Shown piece by piece: positions 9,148 to 17,677 of a stretch of DNA of 64,000 nt. The stretch is from positions 186,001 through 250,000 of the forward strand of contig NZ_SRLE01000007.1 in assembly GCF_004745945.1 (NCBI RefSeq), given 5' to 3'. Both the position numbers and the translations under genes were made by a program. The notes beneath the pieces are model-generated. The model did not search any database, had not been told where the DNA came from, and was given only the letters and a program-made list of their open reading frames with translations. The DNA comes from Mangrovimicrobium sediminis (GTDB lineage Bacteria; Pseudomonadota; Gammaproteobacteria; Pseudomonadales; Halieaceae). How positions within the stretch are numbered: position 1 is the first letter of the stretch; each line of letters opens with the position of its first letter.

Positions 9148-9179
9148 TGCCGGTTCCGGTATTCCAGCCGGTTCCGGCA
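9148..9179. terminator. Hairpin between convergent genes
   Basis: Two near-identical 12-base blocks (9148-9159 and 9168-9179) form a 10-bp stem with a central TT/TT mismatch and an 8-base loop. It sits between the convergent SYLF gene and lutC and may end transcription from both sides, although no long T-run is present. Confidence 0.35.
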
Positions 9180-9204
9180 GAAACGCCTGTTCTTGGACTC
9201 GCTG

Positions 9205-9924
9205 CTAGGCGTCCTGCGGGATTGACTGTGCGGCGCGGCCGGCCAGCTCGTTCGCGCGTTGCAGCGCGTCGGGCGCCACTTCCCCCATGACGATCACGTG
9301 CCAGGCTTGCGGGCCGTGGGCGCCGTAGACCAGCTTGGCCTCGATATCCCCGGTACTCGACGGACCCGCGACAAAGCTGATGCCGCGCGGGCGCTTGCCG
9401 CGCGGCAGTTCGCTGCGCTGCCAGAACGCCTCGAGGTCAGGCAGGATGTTGGCGCTCTCCACCAGTACCAGGTGGTGAACCGGCAGCAGGTGATTGCTGG
9501 ACGGACTATAGCGACCGGTGACAAGGACGGTCGCACCGGTTTCGGCGATGCCCCAGGGCGCGTAGCTCAGCGCCGCCTGTTCGCCGTTTTCCAGCGTGCC
9601 GAAGCGCGGCAGCACACCGCCGTCGCGCCAGGGCATGGCGGCGAGGTGTGGGTCGTTGCCCGCCACCAGGCGATGGCTGCGCAATTCGCGGTAGAGGTAG
9701 CGGCCGACTGCTTCCACCGCGGCGCGGCGGTCGGCGGCGATATCCACGCTGCCGTGGTTGCGCAGCACATTGCACATGAAGCTGGTCACCGGGTCCTCGT
9801 CCGGGGCCGGGGCGCCCGGCGCCGCGCCCAGTGCGGCGAGTTCGCGCTCGATCGACGCCGCGTCGCGACCGCCACCGATGCCGCGGATACGCGCCAGTAT
9901 GCGCCGGCGGCTGTCGTCACTCAT
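9205..9924 (-). CDS. lutC: Lactate utilization protein C (LUD domain)
   Basis: A 239-residue LUD-domain protein, third member of the LutABC complex that oxidises L-lactate to pyruvate. The segments GIAETGATVLV and LLPVHHLVLV and the late GPSSTGDIEAKLVYGAHGP are typical of LutC/YkgG. The start chosen is the ATG at 9922-9924, giving MSDDSRRRIL. It overlaps the lutB stop by 8 bases, the usual coupling in lut operons. An upstream extension of the open frame lies within lutB and is spurious. Confidence 0.93.
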   Translation of the reverse strand: MSDDSRRRILARIRGIGGGRDAASIERELAALGAAPGAPAPDEDPVTSFMCNVLRNHGSVDIAADRRAAVEAVGRYLYRELRSHRLVAGNDPHLAAMPWRDGGVLPRFGTLENGEQAALSYAPWGIAETGATVLVTGRYSPSSNHLLPVHHLVLVESANILPDLEAFWQRSELPRGKRPRGISFVAGPSSTGDIEAKLVYGAHGPQAWHVIVMGEVAPDALQRANELAGRAAQSIPQDA

Positions 9925-11353
9925 CGTCCGGCACCTCGCGTTGCAGGGCCCGGTACTGCTGCATGAAGGTGCCGCGCTGGGGCGCCGGGAAGTCCCGCTC
10001 CCCGGTCCAGCCACCGGCGAAGGGCAGGCGGCGGAACGCGCCGCGGCGGCGGCCCAGCCAGTTCAGCAGGCCAATACCCCTCGCCGTCAGCCAGTGATAG
10101 AGGCGCGGCTGCCCGGCGAGCCAGGCGTGCAGGCGCATTCCGCGCCGCCAGCGCTGCGGCGTGATGCCGGCGCGCTGCTGGTCGTGGCGCAGGTCGCGCA
10201 GCAGGTCGGGCAGGGGAATGGCCGCCGGGCAGACTTCCTCGCAGCGGCCGCAACTGGTGCAGGCGTTGGGCAGTTCCGCATAGGTCTCCAGCGAGTCCAG
10301 CAGCGGGGCGAGCACTGAGCCCATGGGGCCGGGGTAGACACTGCCGTAGGCATGGCCGCCGGCGGCGGCGAAGATCGGGCAGTGATTGAGGCAGGCGCCG
10401 CAGCGGATGCACTGCAGCATGTCGCGGTAGTCGCTGTCCAGGATGTCGCTGCGGTGGTTGTCGAGCAGCACGATATGGGTTTCCAGTGGGCCGTCGGCGT
10501 CCGCCGCGCGGCGTGGCCCGGAGTAGAAGCTGGTGTAACAGGTCTGGTCCTGGCCGGTGGCGGAGCGCACCAGCAGGCGCTGCAGGGCGGCGGCGTCCGT
10601 GGCCCGCGGCAGCAGGCGGTCGAGCGTCGTGCACACGATGAGTACCTTGGGCAGGCTGGCGCACAGGTCGCCGTTGCCCTCGTTGGTGACCAGCATGCTG
10701 TAGCCGTTCTCCGCGATCAGCGCATTGGCGCCGATGATGCCGACTTCGGCGCCCAGGAAATGCTCGCGCATCACCTGGCGCGCTTCCGCCACGAGGTCCT
10801 CGGCGCGCTCCAGTTTGCGCTCGCCGAGCTTGTGTGCGGCGAGGAACAGCTCGCGGATCTGGGCGATGGATTTGTGCCGCGCGGGACCGACGATGTGCGC
10901 GGGCTTCTCGCCGGCCAGTTGCACGATGTACTCGCCGAGGTCGGTCTCCACCACGTGCAGGCCCTCGCGCTCCAGGCTGGCGGTGAGCTCGGTTTCCTCG
11001 GTGACCATGGACTTGCCCTTGGCGACGCGGCGCGCGCCGTGTTCGCGGCAGATGTCCAGCACGATACCGTTGAGGTCGCGCGCGGTTTCAGCGTAATGCA
11101 CGCGGTTGCCGTTGTGGGTGGCCTCCAGTTCGAAACGCGGCAGGTAGTAGTCGAGGTTGTCGAGGGTATGTTGGCGTACCCGGCGCAGGTGCTGGCGCAG
11201 CGCCTCGAACTCGCCGAAGCCGGCCACTGCGCGCTCGCGCAGTTGTGGCGTGACCCGCGCCAGCATGTCGCGCTGCGCCACCGCGGCGGGATCGCCCAGG
11301 GCGCGCTGGGCGGCGTCGATGAACGAGTAGTGCTCGGGGTCCTGGGCGTTCAT
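9917..11353 (-). CDS. lutB: Lactate utilization iron-sulfur protein B
   Basis: A 478-residue protein, near the usual LutB length of about 475. It has an N-terminal LUD-type region with GKSMVTEE and GANALIAENG. Two [4Fe-4S] clusters are coordinated by CxxCxxCxxxCP (C315, C318, C321, C325) and a second set at C365, C368, C371 and C375 in CTSCGRCEEVCP. With LutA it passes electrons from lactate towards the quinone pool. The ATG at 11351-11353 overlaps the lutA TGA. The open frame extends a further 155 codons into lutA but has no start signal there. Confidence 0.95.
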   Translation of the reverse strand: MNAQDPEHYSFIDAAQRALGDPAAVAQRDMLARVTPQLRERAVAGFGEFEALRQHLRRVRQHTLDNLDYYLPRFELEATHNGNRVHYAETARDLNGIVLDICREHGARRVAKGKSMVTEETELTASLEREGLHVVETDLGEYIVQLAGEKPAHIVGPARHKSIAQIRELFLAAHKLGERKLERAEDLVAEARQVMREHFLGAEVGIIGANALIAENGYSMLVTNEGNGDLCASLPKVLIVCTTLDRLLPRATDAAALQRLLVRSATGQDQTCYTSFYSGPRRAADADGPLETHIVLLDNHRSDILDSDYRDMLQCIRCGACLNHCPIFAAAGGHAYGSVYPGPMGSVLAPLLDSLETYAELPNACTSCGRCEEVCPAAIPLPDLLRDLRHDQQRAGITPQRWRRGMRLHAWLAGQPRLYHWLTARGIGLLNWLGRRRGAFRRLPFAGGWTGERDFPAPQRGTFMQQYRALQREVPDDE

Positions 11354-12117
11354 TCCGCCTCGCCGATGGCCGGGGTGTCGAGGTCGCCGGCGAGGATCTC
11401 GGCCACGTGGCGGATTTCCAGGTCGACGCCGGTGCGCCGCGCGCGGCCGGCCAGGTGCAGCAGGCAGCCGAGGTCGCCGCCGGTGAGCATGCCGGAGCCG
11501 CTGGCGCTGGCCGCGGCCAGTTTGTCGTCGGCCATCTTGGCCGAGATCGCCGGCATTTTCGCGCAGAAGGTGCCGCCGAAACCGCAGCAGACCTCGGTCT
11601 GCGCCAGCTCGTCGATATGCACGCCGCGCCCGTGTTCGAGCAACTGCCGCGGCTGCTGGCGCACGCCCATCTCGCGCAGGCCGGCGCAGCTGTCGTGGTA
11701 GGTGATGCGCGGCAGCTTGTTGCGCAGTGGCGGCAGGCGCTCGATCTTGACCACCTCGGTGAGGAAGCTGGTGAGTTCCCAGGTGCGGCTGGCGAGGTCG
11801 CGGGCGCGTTCGCGCCACTGGCCCTCCAGCAGTTTCGGGTAGTGGTGGCAGATCATGCCGGCGCAGGAGCCCGAGGGGGCAACCACGTACTCGGCGTGTT
11901 CGAACAGTTCGATGGTGCGTTGTGCCAGCGGGATGCCGGCCTCGTAATCGCCGGTGTTGTAGGCGGGCTGGCCGCAGCAGGTCTGCGCCTCGGGTACGTC
12001 GACGATACAGCCGGCGTACTCGAGCAATTCGAGACTGGCGAAGGCGACCGACGGCCGCATCAGGTCCGCGAGACAGGTCACGAACAGGGACACGCGGGTT
12101 GCGCTGGGATCGCTCAT
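11350..12117 (-). CDS. lutA: Lactate utilization protein A (CCG-domain iron-sulfur subunit)
   Basis: A 255-residue protein with two CCG (cysteine-rich) domains: TCCGQPAYNTG at residues 46-56 and VCCGFGGTFC with C177/C178. Such domains bind non-cubane clusters in LutA, GlpC and HdrB. It is the first gene of the lutABC operon for L-lactate oxidation, an alternative to the flavin-dependent LldD. The ATG at 12115-12117 gives MSDPSATRVSLFVTC, the typical start just before the first conserved Cys. No LutR or LldR-type regulator and no lactate permease gene were found next to it. Confidence 0.93.
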   Translation of the reverse strand: MSDPSATRVSLFVTCLADLMRPSVAFASLELLEYAGCIVDVPEAQTCCGQPAYNTGDYEAGIPLAQRTIELFEHAEYVVAPSGSCAGMICHHYPKLLEGQWRERARDLASRTWELTSFLTEVVKIERLPPLRNKLPRITYHDSCAGLREMGVRQQPRQLLEHGRGVHIDELAQTEVCCGFGGTFCAKMPAISAKMADDKLAAASASGSGMLTGGDLGCLLHLAGRARRTGVDLEIRHVAEILAGDLDTPAIGEAE

Positions 12118-12144
12118 CGTAGGGGTCCGGGGCTGCACCGCGCC

Positions 12145-12174
12145 AGTATAGCGAATTCGCCGCCGGGCTGTCCC
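12145..12174 (-). promoter_or_regulatory. Possible promoter of lutABC
   Basis: On the minus strand a TATACT (12150-12145) lies 18 bp after a GGGACA (12174-12169). The -10 is good and the -35 partial. It is 28 bp upstream of the lutA ATG. Confidence 0.35.
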
Positions 12175-12205
12175 TGAGCCGTTGACTGGCCGCGCGGCTC
12201 CACGC

Positions 12206-14818
12206 TTACCAGGGCAGTCCGCCGACCAGCAGGGCGAGCGCGGCGAAGGCCAGGCCGGTGGCCAGCAGGAGTCCCGCCTGGCCCAGCGGGTGGCCGCTCT
12301 CCCGCAGGCGCACCAGCAGCGCGCCCAGCGGCGCCGGCGCCGCGTCGGCCAGTCGCGGTTCCAGCTGCTCGCGCACGGCACCGCGTTCGAGGGCGGCGAG
12401 CCAGGGGCTGCCGGTGTACACCATTACGTCGTCGATAAACAGGAAAGGGCCGCGCCGCTGCAGACCGCGGCCACTGCTGTGGTGGTAGGTCTCGCGGTGG
12501 TCTACCAGCACCAGTTCCCGGTCCAGCAGGCCGACATGATCCGCGCCGCTGCGCTGCAGTACCAGCAGCGCGGCGAGTGTGCTGCCGATCACCAGCAACA
12601 GGGCCGCCATTCCGGCGACACCGGTCCCCAGTACTGCCGCCACCGCGAGCAGGACCACGCCCAGCGCGCCGGTCACTGTCACGGCGAGCAGCAACTGGGT
12701 ATCCCGGCGCGGGTCCTCGGGCAACCAGCTCACGCGCTCCAGCGCCGCATCCAACGGCTGTGCGCCGTGTGCCTTGTGACCGCGGTACACACGCCAGCGA
12801 TAGCGGTTGAACGCTGCGTAGCCCAGTCCCAGCAGGGTGACCGTGGTGCAGGCGAGGAGGGCGAGGTACCAGCCGAGGTCGACGGCGCGACGCACGCTGG
12901 TTTCACCGCCGATCAGTTCGTCGAGCAGCGGTGAGGTAAACAGCGCCTCGGGTTTGCCGCGGTCGTTGAAGCGCAGTACCTCGCGTTGCCGGTCGCTGGC
13001 CAACAGCACCTTCTGGCCCCAGTTCACCAGGTCTCCCGCACCGGCGAAGTCCTTGCGCAGCAGGGTGCGATGCAGCTGCCAGTCGTTGTCAAAGATATAA
13101 GTGTCCGCACGGCCACTATCCGGGTTGAGCAGGGTGGCCCACCAGTTGTCGTCCTGGCGGATGAAATCCGCGACGCTGTCCTGGCCGGCTTCCACCGCCA
13201 TCGGCGGCAACAGCAGGATTTCGTCCAGTTGGTGGCCGAAGGCGCGGTCCTCGAAGCGCAGCACGCTGATCGCCGGGCCCTCGGCACTGTTCACGAACAG
13301 CAGTCCCATGTCCAGTCGTAATACGGGGTTGGCGGGCAGTTCACGTTCCGTGCGTGCTTTCTCTCCCCCCTTGGAGTCCAGTTTCACCAGTCCGGGCAGG
13401 CTGGCGTCGGCGACGATGAAGTCGCCGCTCAGTGCGTGGTGAACGATGGCGACGATATCCAGTGCGGCGCTGTCGGCGCCGAACGCCGTGCACTGCGGCG
13501 CCTCGAGGTCGCAGCGCCACAGTTGCATGACGCTGTCGTCGTCCGCCGCGCGGGCGCTGAGCAACAACTCGCGCTCCACGAACAGCAAGGGCGGAGCGAG
13601 TTCGCGCAGGCCCAGTTCGGCGGCTTCGATACGCCGCTCGGGAACACCGGCGCGATCGTGCAGCAGCAGCTTGTCGCCGGCCAGCAACACCAGGGCGCCG
13701 CCCGGAGCGGCGGCCACCGCCGCCGGACCACGCAGCGGTGCGCTGGCGTGCCGCGCGATAAAACTGCCGGCCAGAATCAGCAGTACTGCCAGCGCCGCGG
13801 TTCCCCACATCAGCCCGCGGCGCGCGCCGGTAGCAGCGCGGGCCGCCCGGCCGCGCACCTCCGGCGTGTTGCGAAACGGGTGCAGGCGGTAGGGGTTGGG
13901 CGCGCCCGAGCGCTGCTTCGTCGGCTCCGCCGCGCGGCGCAACACCCCCGGCAGGATGAGCCGGGAGGTGATTGGTGCGCGCTTGCGCGCTTTGCCGGGG
14001 GTCGACTGCGCGCTGCGTTTGCCGGAGGTGTTGGTCGGACTGTGTTTGCCGGGGATCTTGGCCGCGCTGTCGGCGCGGGCTTTGCTGCTGGCACTGGCGG
14101 CCGGTTGGCGTGGGGACTTGCCGGCGGGGCTGGCGGGTGTCTCGGTCTTTGGTCGCGCCGACGGCTTTTTTGCCGCCCTGGATGCTGTCCGCGCGGCGGC
14201 CTTGCCTGGCGCTGGACTTGCCGCGGCGTCCTGCGCCCCGGCCGTGCCGGTTTTGCCCGCCGGGTTTTCCTTCGCCCGGGCTTTCGTTGCTGGGGTTTTG
14301 GCTGTGGTGGTTTTTGCCGGCGGCGCTGCGGTGCTCTTTGCCGGTGGGGCTGTGGCGGTCTCGCTCTGCGCTGCGGTGGCCGACGATGCCTGTTTACGCG
14401 TCTTGCGCTTGGCCGCCTGCTGCGCCTGCTTGCGCTCGTGGGCCTGGCTCTTGCGCCGGCGCTTCCTGTCGGCGGCGGCCTGCTTGCGCGAGGTGCTGCT
14501 GCCGGTTTTCGGTTTCTCTTTTGTGGCAGGCGTGTTGTCGGTGGTGGGTGCTGGCTCCGCTTGCGCCGCCTCGGTCGCGATCTTGACCAGGTTTGCCTCC
14601 AGGCCGACCTTGCGCATCCTGGCGAAGTATTCGCCGGCCACTTTGCGGTCGAGCTTTTCGCGCAGCACGAAGGTTTCGCCGGAGAAGTAATGTTCAAGGC
14701 GAGTGGGGCTGTGCACCTCGAACATTTCTGCGAAGCGCGCGCGAGCCCGGGTGACATCCCGCCCCGGCAGAATTTTGCCCGAAAATTCGAGGTTGAACAG
14801 GTTCACCCCGTCTTTCAC
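12206..14818 (-). CDS. Large membrane protein with histone-like Ala/Lys/Pro linker, function unknown
   Basis: An 870-residue protein. Residues 1-85 form a compact module (LEFSGKILPGRD, later HYFSGETFVLREKLDRKVAGEYF) that resembles an N-terminal module I recall from other gammaproteobacterial membrane proteins. Residues 90-300 are a very Ala-, Lys-, Pro- and Thr-rich, strongly basic stretch with many KxPA and AAK repeats, like histone H1 tails or the AlgP linker. A membrane helix follows near 335-353. A 300-residue region of short beta-strand repeats, probably a propeller-like periplasmic domain, comes next. Further helices are near 655-675, two around 720-765 and one at the C-terminus. It stands alone. 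No function is assigned. The basic linker would face the cytoplasm if the first helix runs in-to-out, and could bind nucleic acid or polyanions. Confidence 0.8.
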   Translation of the reverse strand: MKDGVNLFNLEFSGKILPGRDVTRARARFAEMFEVHSPTRLEHYFSGETFVLREKLDRKVAGEYFARMRKVGLEANLVKIATEAAQAEPAPTTDNTPATKEKPKTGSSTSRKQAAADRKRRRKSQAHERKQAQQAAKRKTRKQASSATAAQSETATAPPAKSTAAPPAKTTTAKTPATKARAKENPAGKTGTAGAQDAAASPAPGKAAARTASRAAKKPSARPKTETPASPAGKSPRQPAASASSKARADSAAKIPGKHSPTNTSGKRSAQSTPGKARKRAPITSRLILPGVLRRAAEPTKQRSGAPNPYRLHPFRNTPEVRGRAARAATGARRGLMWGTAALAVLLILAGSFIARHASAPLRGPAAVAAAPGGALVLLAGDKLLLHDRAGVPERRIEAAELGLRELAPPLLFVERELLLSARAADDDSVMQLWRCDLEAPQCTAFGADSAALDIVAIVHHALSGDFIVADASLPGLVKLDSKGGEKARTERELPANPVLRLDMGLLFVNSAEGPAISVLRFEDRAFGHQLDEILLLPPMAVEAGQDSVADFIRQDDNWWATLLNPDSGRADTYIFDNDWQLHRTLLRKDFAGAGDLVNWGQKVLLASDRQREVLRFNDRGKPEALFTSPLLDELIGGETSVRRAVDLGWYLALLACTTVTLLGLGYAAFNRYRWRVYRGHKAHGAQPLDAALERVSWLPEDPRRDTQLLLAVTVTGALGVVLLAVAAVLGTGVAGMAALLLVIGSTLAALLVLQRSGADHVGLLDRELVLVDHRETYHHSSGRGLQRRGPFLFIDDVMVYTGSPWLAALERGAVREQLEPRLADAAPAPLGALLVRLRESGHPLGQAGLLLATGLAFAALALLVGGLPW

Positions 14819-14943
14819 ACATCCCCCGGATTATTGTGTTTTTTGCAGGGGCTTATGTTCGATGATCGCCGCCGGCTTGCCAAGCGGGAAGTGCGCGAAT
14901 GTGCATTGTCTGGCGCGTGGCCAGTGCGTCCGTCGCCGCGGGC

Positions 14944-16485
14944 TCAGTGCACGCCGTGCATCATGCGTTTGAGCAGCGGCGACAACAGCAACAGCAGGGC
15001 GCCGACGCCGAGGCCGGCGAACAGCAGGTCGGTAAACAGCTCGGTGTAGCTGGAAAGGGCGGCGGCGACATCGGTGACACCGCCTTCCACGGTGGGGATG
15101 GCGGCGAGCTTGGCCAGCTGTGCCGCGACGAATTCCGAGTAGGCGGTGGCCAGGAACCACGAGCCCATCATTACGCCAACCACGCCGGGTACCGACAGCC
15201 GGGTCACCGCGGACAGGCCCACCGGCGACAAGCACAACTCGCCAGTGGTGTGCAGCAGGTAGGCCAGAACCATCCAGTAACCGGCCACGAGGCCTGCCTC
15301 GTTGGTATGGGTGGCGCCGTACACCAGGGCGCCGAAACCGAGTCCTGCCTGGGCGATGCCCAGCGCGAATTTGACCGGGGTGCGCGGTTCCAGGCCGCGC
15401 CGGCCCAGGGTGGTCCACAGCCAGGCGAACAATGGGGCGAAGATGAAGATAAACATCGAATTCAACGAACCGTACTGTGCCGCCGTCAGGTTGAGGCCGA
15501 AAATCTGCCGGTCCATTACGCGGTCGGCGAACAGGGTCATGGAGGCGGCGGCCTGTTCGAACAGCGCCCAGAACACCACCGATGAGATGGTCAGGATGAT
15601 CAATGCAATCATGCGCTCACGCTCGATCTTGTTGCAGCGGGCGAACACATACCAGGCCAGGCCGATGAGCACGATCACGGACAGCGAGTGCAGCAGCATG
15701 CCGACCGCGCCATGGAATTGCAGCATCTGCCATGCCGCGGCAATCGCCAGCAGCGAACCCAGGTAGATGGTGACCTCGTGGCTCAGCCCGATGGGAGACT
15801 TGGCGCGCAGTAGTTCCGGGTTGCTGGGTTCGGCGTAGCCATGCAGGTATTTCTGCCCGCGAATAAACGTGACCAGGCCGAACAGCATGCCGATACCCGC
15901 GGCGCCGAAACCGTAGGCCCAGCCCAGGGTTTCGCCGAGGTAACCGCACAACAGGGTGGCGATAAATGCCCCGATGTTGATACCCATGTAGAAGATGGTG
16001 AAGCCCGCATCGCGGCGCGGGTCGTCCTCGCTGTACAGGCGCCCGACGATGGTCGAGATGTTCGGCTTGAGGAAGCCCACGCCGACGACGATCAGCGCCA
16101 GCGACAGGTAGAACACCTGCAGGGCGGTCTCGTCGCGCACCACCGCGCCGTTGACCAGGCGCGCCTGTTCGCCCTCCACCGCCATGCCCAGATGGCCCAG
16201 CACCAGCAGGAGGCCGCCGAAGATCACCGATTTGCGCATGCCCAGGTAGCGGTCGGCGAGCAGCCCGCCGATCACTGGCATGGCGTAGACCAGGCCGGCG
16301 TAGCCGCCCAGTACTTCCAGGCCGTTGGCGTCGCTGAACAGGTGGTACTTGGTGAGGTAGAGCAGCAGCAGGTACTTCATGCCGTAGAAGGAGAAGCGTT
16401 CCCACATCTCGGTGGCGAAGCACACGAACAGGCCGCGCGGGTGGCCGAAGAAGGCGGTGTCCATGTCGGTGCTGGCTGCTGTCAT
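14944..16485 (-). CDS. POT/PTR2-family proton-coupled di-/tripeptide transporter
   Basis: A 513-residue inner-membrane protein with about 12-14 helices. Family signatures are present: EMWERFSFYGMKYLL at the end of helix 1 (ExxERFxYYG motif for proton coupling), FLKPNISTIVG, FYMGINIGAF, ALFEQAAASM in helix 7 and GELCLSPVGLS in helix 10. It imports small peptides with protons (DtpA/YdgR type). The start at 16485 gives MTAASTDMDTAFF; the internal Met at residue 8 is a possible alternative, and neither has a strong ribosome site. It is monocistronic. Confidence 0.93.
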   Translation of the reverse strand: MTAASTDMDTAFFGHPRGLFVCFATEMWERFSFYGMKYLLLLYLTKYHLFSDANGLEVLGGYAGLVYAMPVIGGLLADRYLGMRKSVIFGGLLLVLGHLGMAVEGEQARLVNGAVVRDETALQVFYLSLALIVVGVGFLKPNISTIVGRLYSEDDPRRDAGFTIFYMGINIGAFIATLLCGYLGETLGWAYGFGAAGIGMLFGLVTFIRGQKYLHGYAEPSNPELLRAKSPIGLSHEVTIYLGSLLAIAAAWQMLQFHGAVGMLLHSLSVIVLIGLAWYVFARCNKIERERMIALIILTISSVVFWALFEQAAASMTLFADRVMDRQIFGLNLTAAQYGSLNSMFIFIFAPLFAWLWTTLGRRGLEPRTPVKFALGIAQAGLGFGALVYGATHTNEAGLVAGYWMVLAYLLHTTGELCLSPVGLSAVTRLSVPGVVGVMMGSWFLATAYSEFVAAQLAKLAAIPTVEGGVTDVAAALSSYTELFTDLLFAGLGVGALLLLLSPLLKRMMHGVH

Positions 16486-16827
16486 TGGCTGGAGTATCCC
16501 TGCGCTGCTGAATATCGAGGTGCCGGTGTCCCGGATGATACACCGCGGTGAACGCTGCCCGACAGGGCGCGGGGCGCGAAACTCCGGAACCGACGAGCAT
16601 TAGACGAACGGCATGGCCAGTTCCTCAACTGCGTTGCCTCACGCGCGTTGCCTCAATTGCATCGACTCGACAGCGTCACCTCAACTGAATGGTCTGAACC
16701 GCATGGCCTCACTTGCGCGGAATGGACGCCTGTCGCCGATGGCCATCCCGCTGGCGCCCCCGGCAATCCCCACGGCGCGCGAGAAACGGTGCAATAGCGC
16801 CCATCGTGAGCCGCATATGAATCGCCC
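16486..16827. other. 342-bp intergenic stretch holding a 14-bp tandem repeat
   Basis: This gap lies between the transporter start and the next gene. It should carry the transporter promoter, but no clear -35/-10 pair was found. The only evident structure is the minisatellite at 16623-16720. An open frame crossing it (16613-17047) is not credible, because the 14-bp period is not a multiple of three and the frame overlaps a better ORF. Confidence 0.6.
16623..16720. repeat. Imperfect 14-bp tandem repeat, seven units
   Basis: Units start at 16623, 16637, 16651, 16665, 16679, 16693 and 16707. The consensus is about CCTCAACTGCGTGG. Five of the seven begin with CCTCA exactly; the fourth and sixth are diverged. 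The array lies upstream of both flanking divergent genes. Confidence 0.75.
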
Positions 16828-17289
16828 ATGGATCCCCTCGACCGACTGCTGGACCACCTGCTGGGCACACCGGGCCGCTCCCAGTACCTCGACGCCCGCC
16901 GCCAGGTCACCGACTACGCGCAGTTCCTCGAACGCGCGGCGCCCATGCCCGGGCAGGTGGCGGATGCCAACCAGTTGCCGCACCCCAAGGGCGAACTCAA
17001 GCTGGCGCTGCTGCTGTGTCTCGGTGGCGCCTGCGAGGAGAAGGTGAGAGAGCAGCTGGAGGCTGGCTACCTGATGCTCTCCGCTTTCCAGGAGGGCGTG
17101 GGGCGGCCGTTTGTCGGTGCCGACTTCGCCGGGCTGGACCTGGACACGGACCCGGAGGAGGTGGCGCTCGCCCTCGAACGCGCCTACCTGGAGGCCAGTC
17201 CCTGGCGCCGCCTGGCCATGCGCGAGTTGCAGCGCCTGCGCGAGGAACTGCAGCAGCTGCAACTGGTGCTCGGCGGCAGCCCATCCTAG
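16828..17289 (+). CDS. Hypothetical cytosolic protein, 153 residues
   Basis: Not recognised. The product is predominantly alpha-helical, without signal peptide or membrane segment. It has an acidic LDLDTDPEE segment near residue 107 and a Leu/Gln-rich C-terminal coiled-coil-like helix (RELQRLREELQQLQLVL). The high GC third-position bias fits its neighbours and supports coding. The ATG at 16828 has no good ribosome site. It is followed after 115 bp by oadG on the same strand. Confidence 0.65.
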   Translation: MDPLDRLLDHLLGTPGRSQYLDARRQVTDYAQFLERAAPMPGQVADANQLPHPKGELKLALLLCLGGACEEKVREQLEAGYLMLSAFQEGVGRPFVGADFAGLDLDTDPEEVALALERAYLEASPWRRLAMRELQRLREELQQLQLVLGGSPS

Positions 17290-17404
17290 GCTGGCGCTGA
17301 ACGGGCTCGCGCGGCGGCCTGCTGCGACCATGGCGCTCGCCCTGCGCCTGCTTTATGCTTAGGGCAACGGCGCCACGCTCGCAGCGATTACCCCGTCCCA
17401 GTTT

Positions 17405-17650
17405 ATGCAGCAGGATCTTCTCACCCAGGGTTTTGAACTATTGCTCTACGGCATGGGTACCGTGGTGATATTCCTGTGCCTGCTGGTCCTGGCGACGGCG
17501 GCAATGTCGAAAACCATCGAGCGATTTTTCCCTGAGGCGACGGTTCCGGCGGCGAAACCACCAGCGCCGCGGGCGGCCCCGGCGGCCGACGATGCCGAAC
17601 TGGTCGCGGTGATCACCGCGGCCATCCGCCAGCACCGGCAGCGCGGCTAG
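17405..17650 (+). CDS. oadG: Oxaloacetate decarboxylase gamma chain
   Basis: An 81-residue protein with one N-terminal membrane helix (FELLLYGMGTVVIFLCLLVL, residues 10-29), a Pro/Ala-rich linker and a short helical tail ending in the AVITAAIRQHR pattern. The small size, single helix and position before oadA and oadB identify it as OadG, which anchors and assembles the alpha and beta subunits and binds Zn2+ near its C-terminus. A His-Arg-Gln cluster is visible there. It is the first gene of oadGAB. Confidence 0.9.
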   Translation: MQQDLLTQGFELLLYGMGTVVIFLCLLVLATAAMSKTIERFFPEATVPAAKPPAPRAAPAADDAELVAVITAAIRQHRQRG

Positions 17651-17677
17651 CGCATCGACAGGAGGAGTTCCCCAACC

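Noticed and set aside
13436-15049. 537-residue plus-strand frame opposite the histone-like linker
   Set aside because: Low-complexity Leu/Arg/Gly shadow of the Ala/Lys-rich coding region on the minus strand.
16613-17047. Alternative 144-residue frame across the 14-bp repeat
   Set aside because: The repeat period breaks any coding repeat, and the frame overlaps the better-supported gene at 16828-17289.
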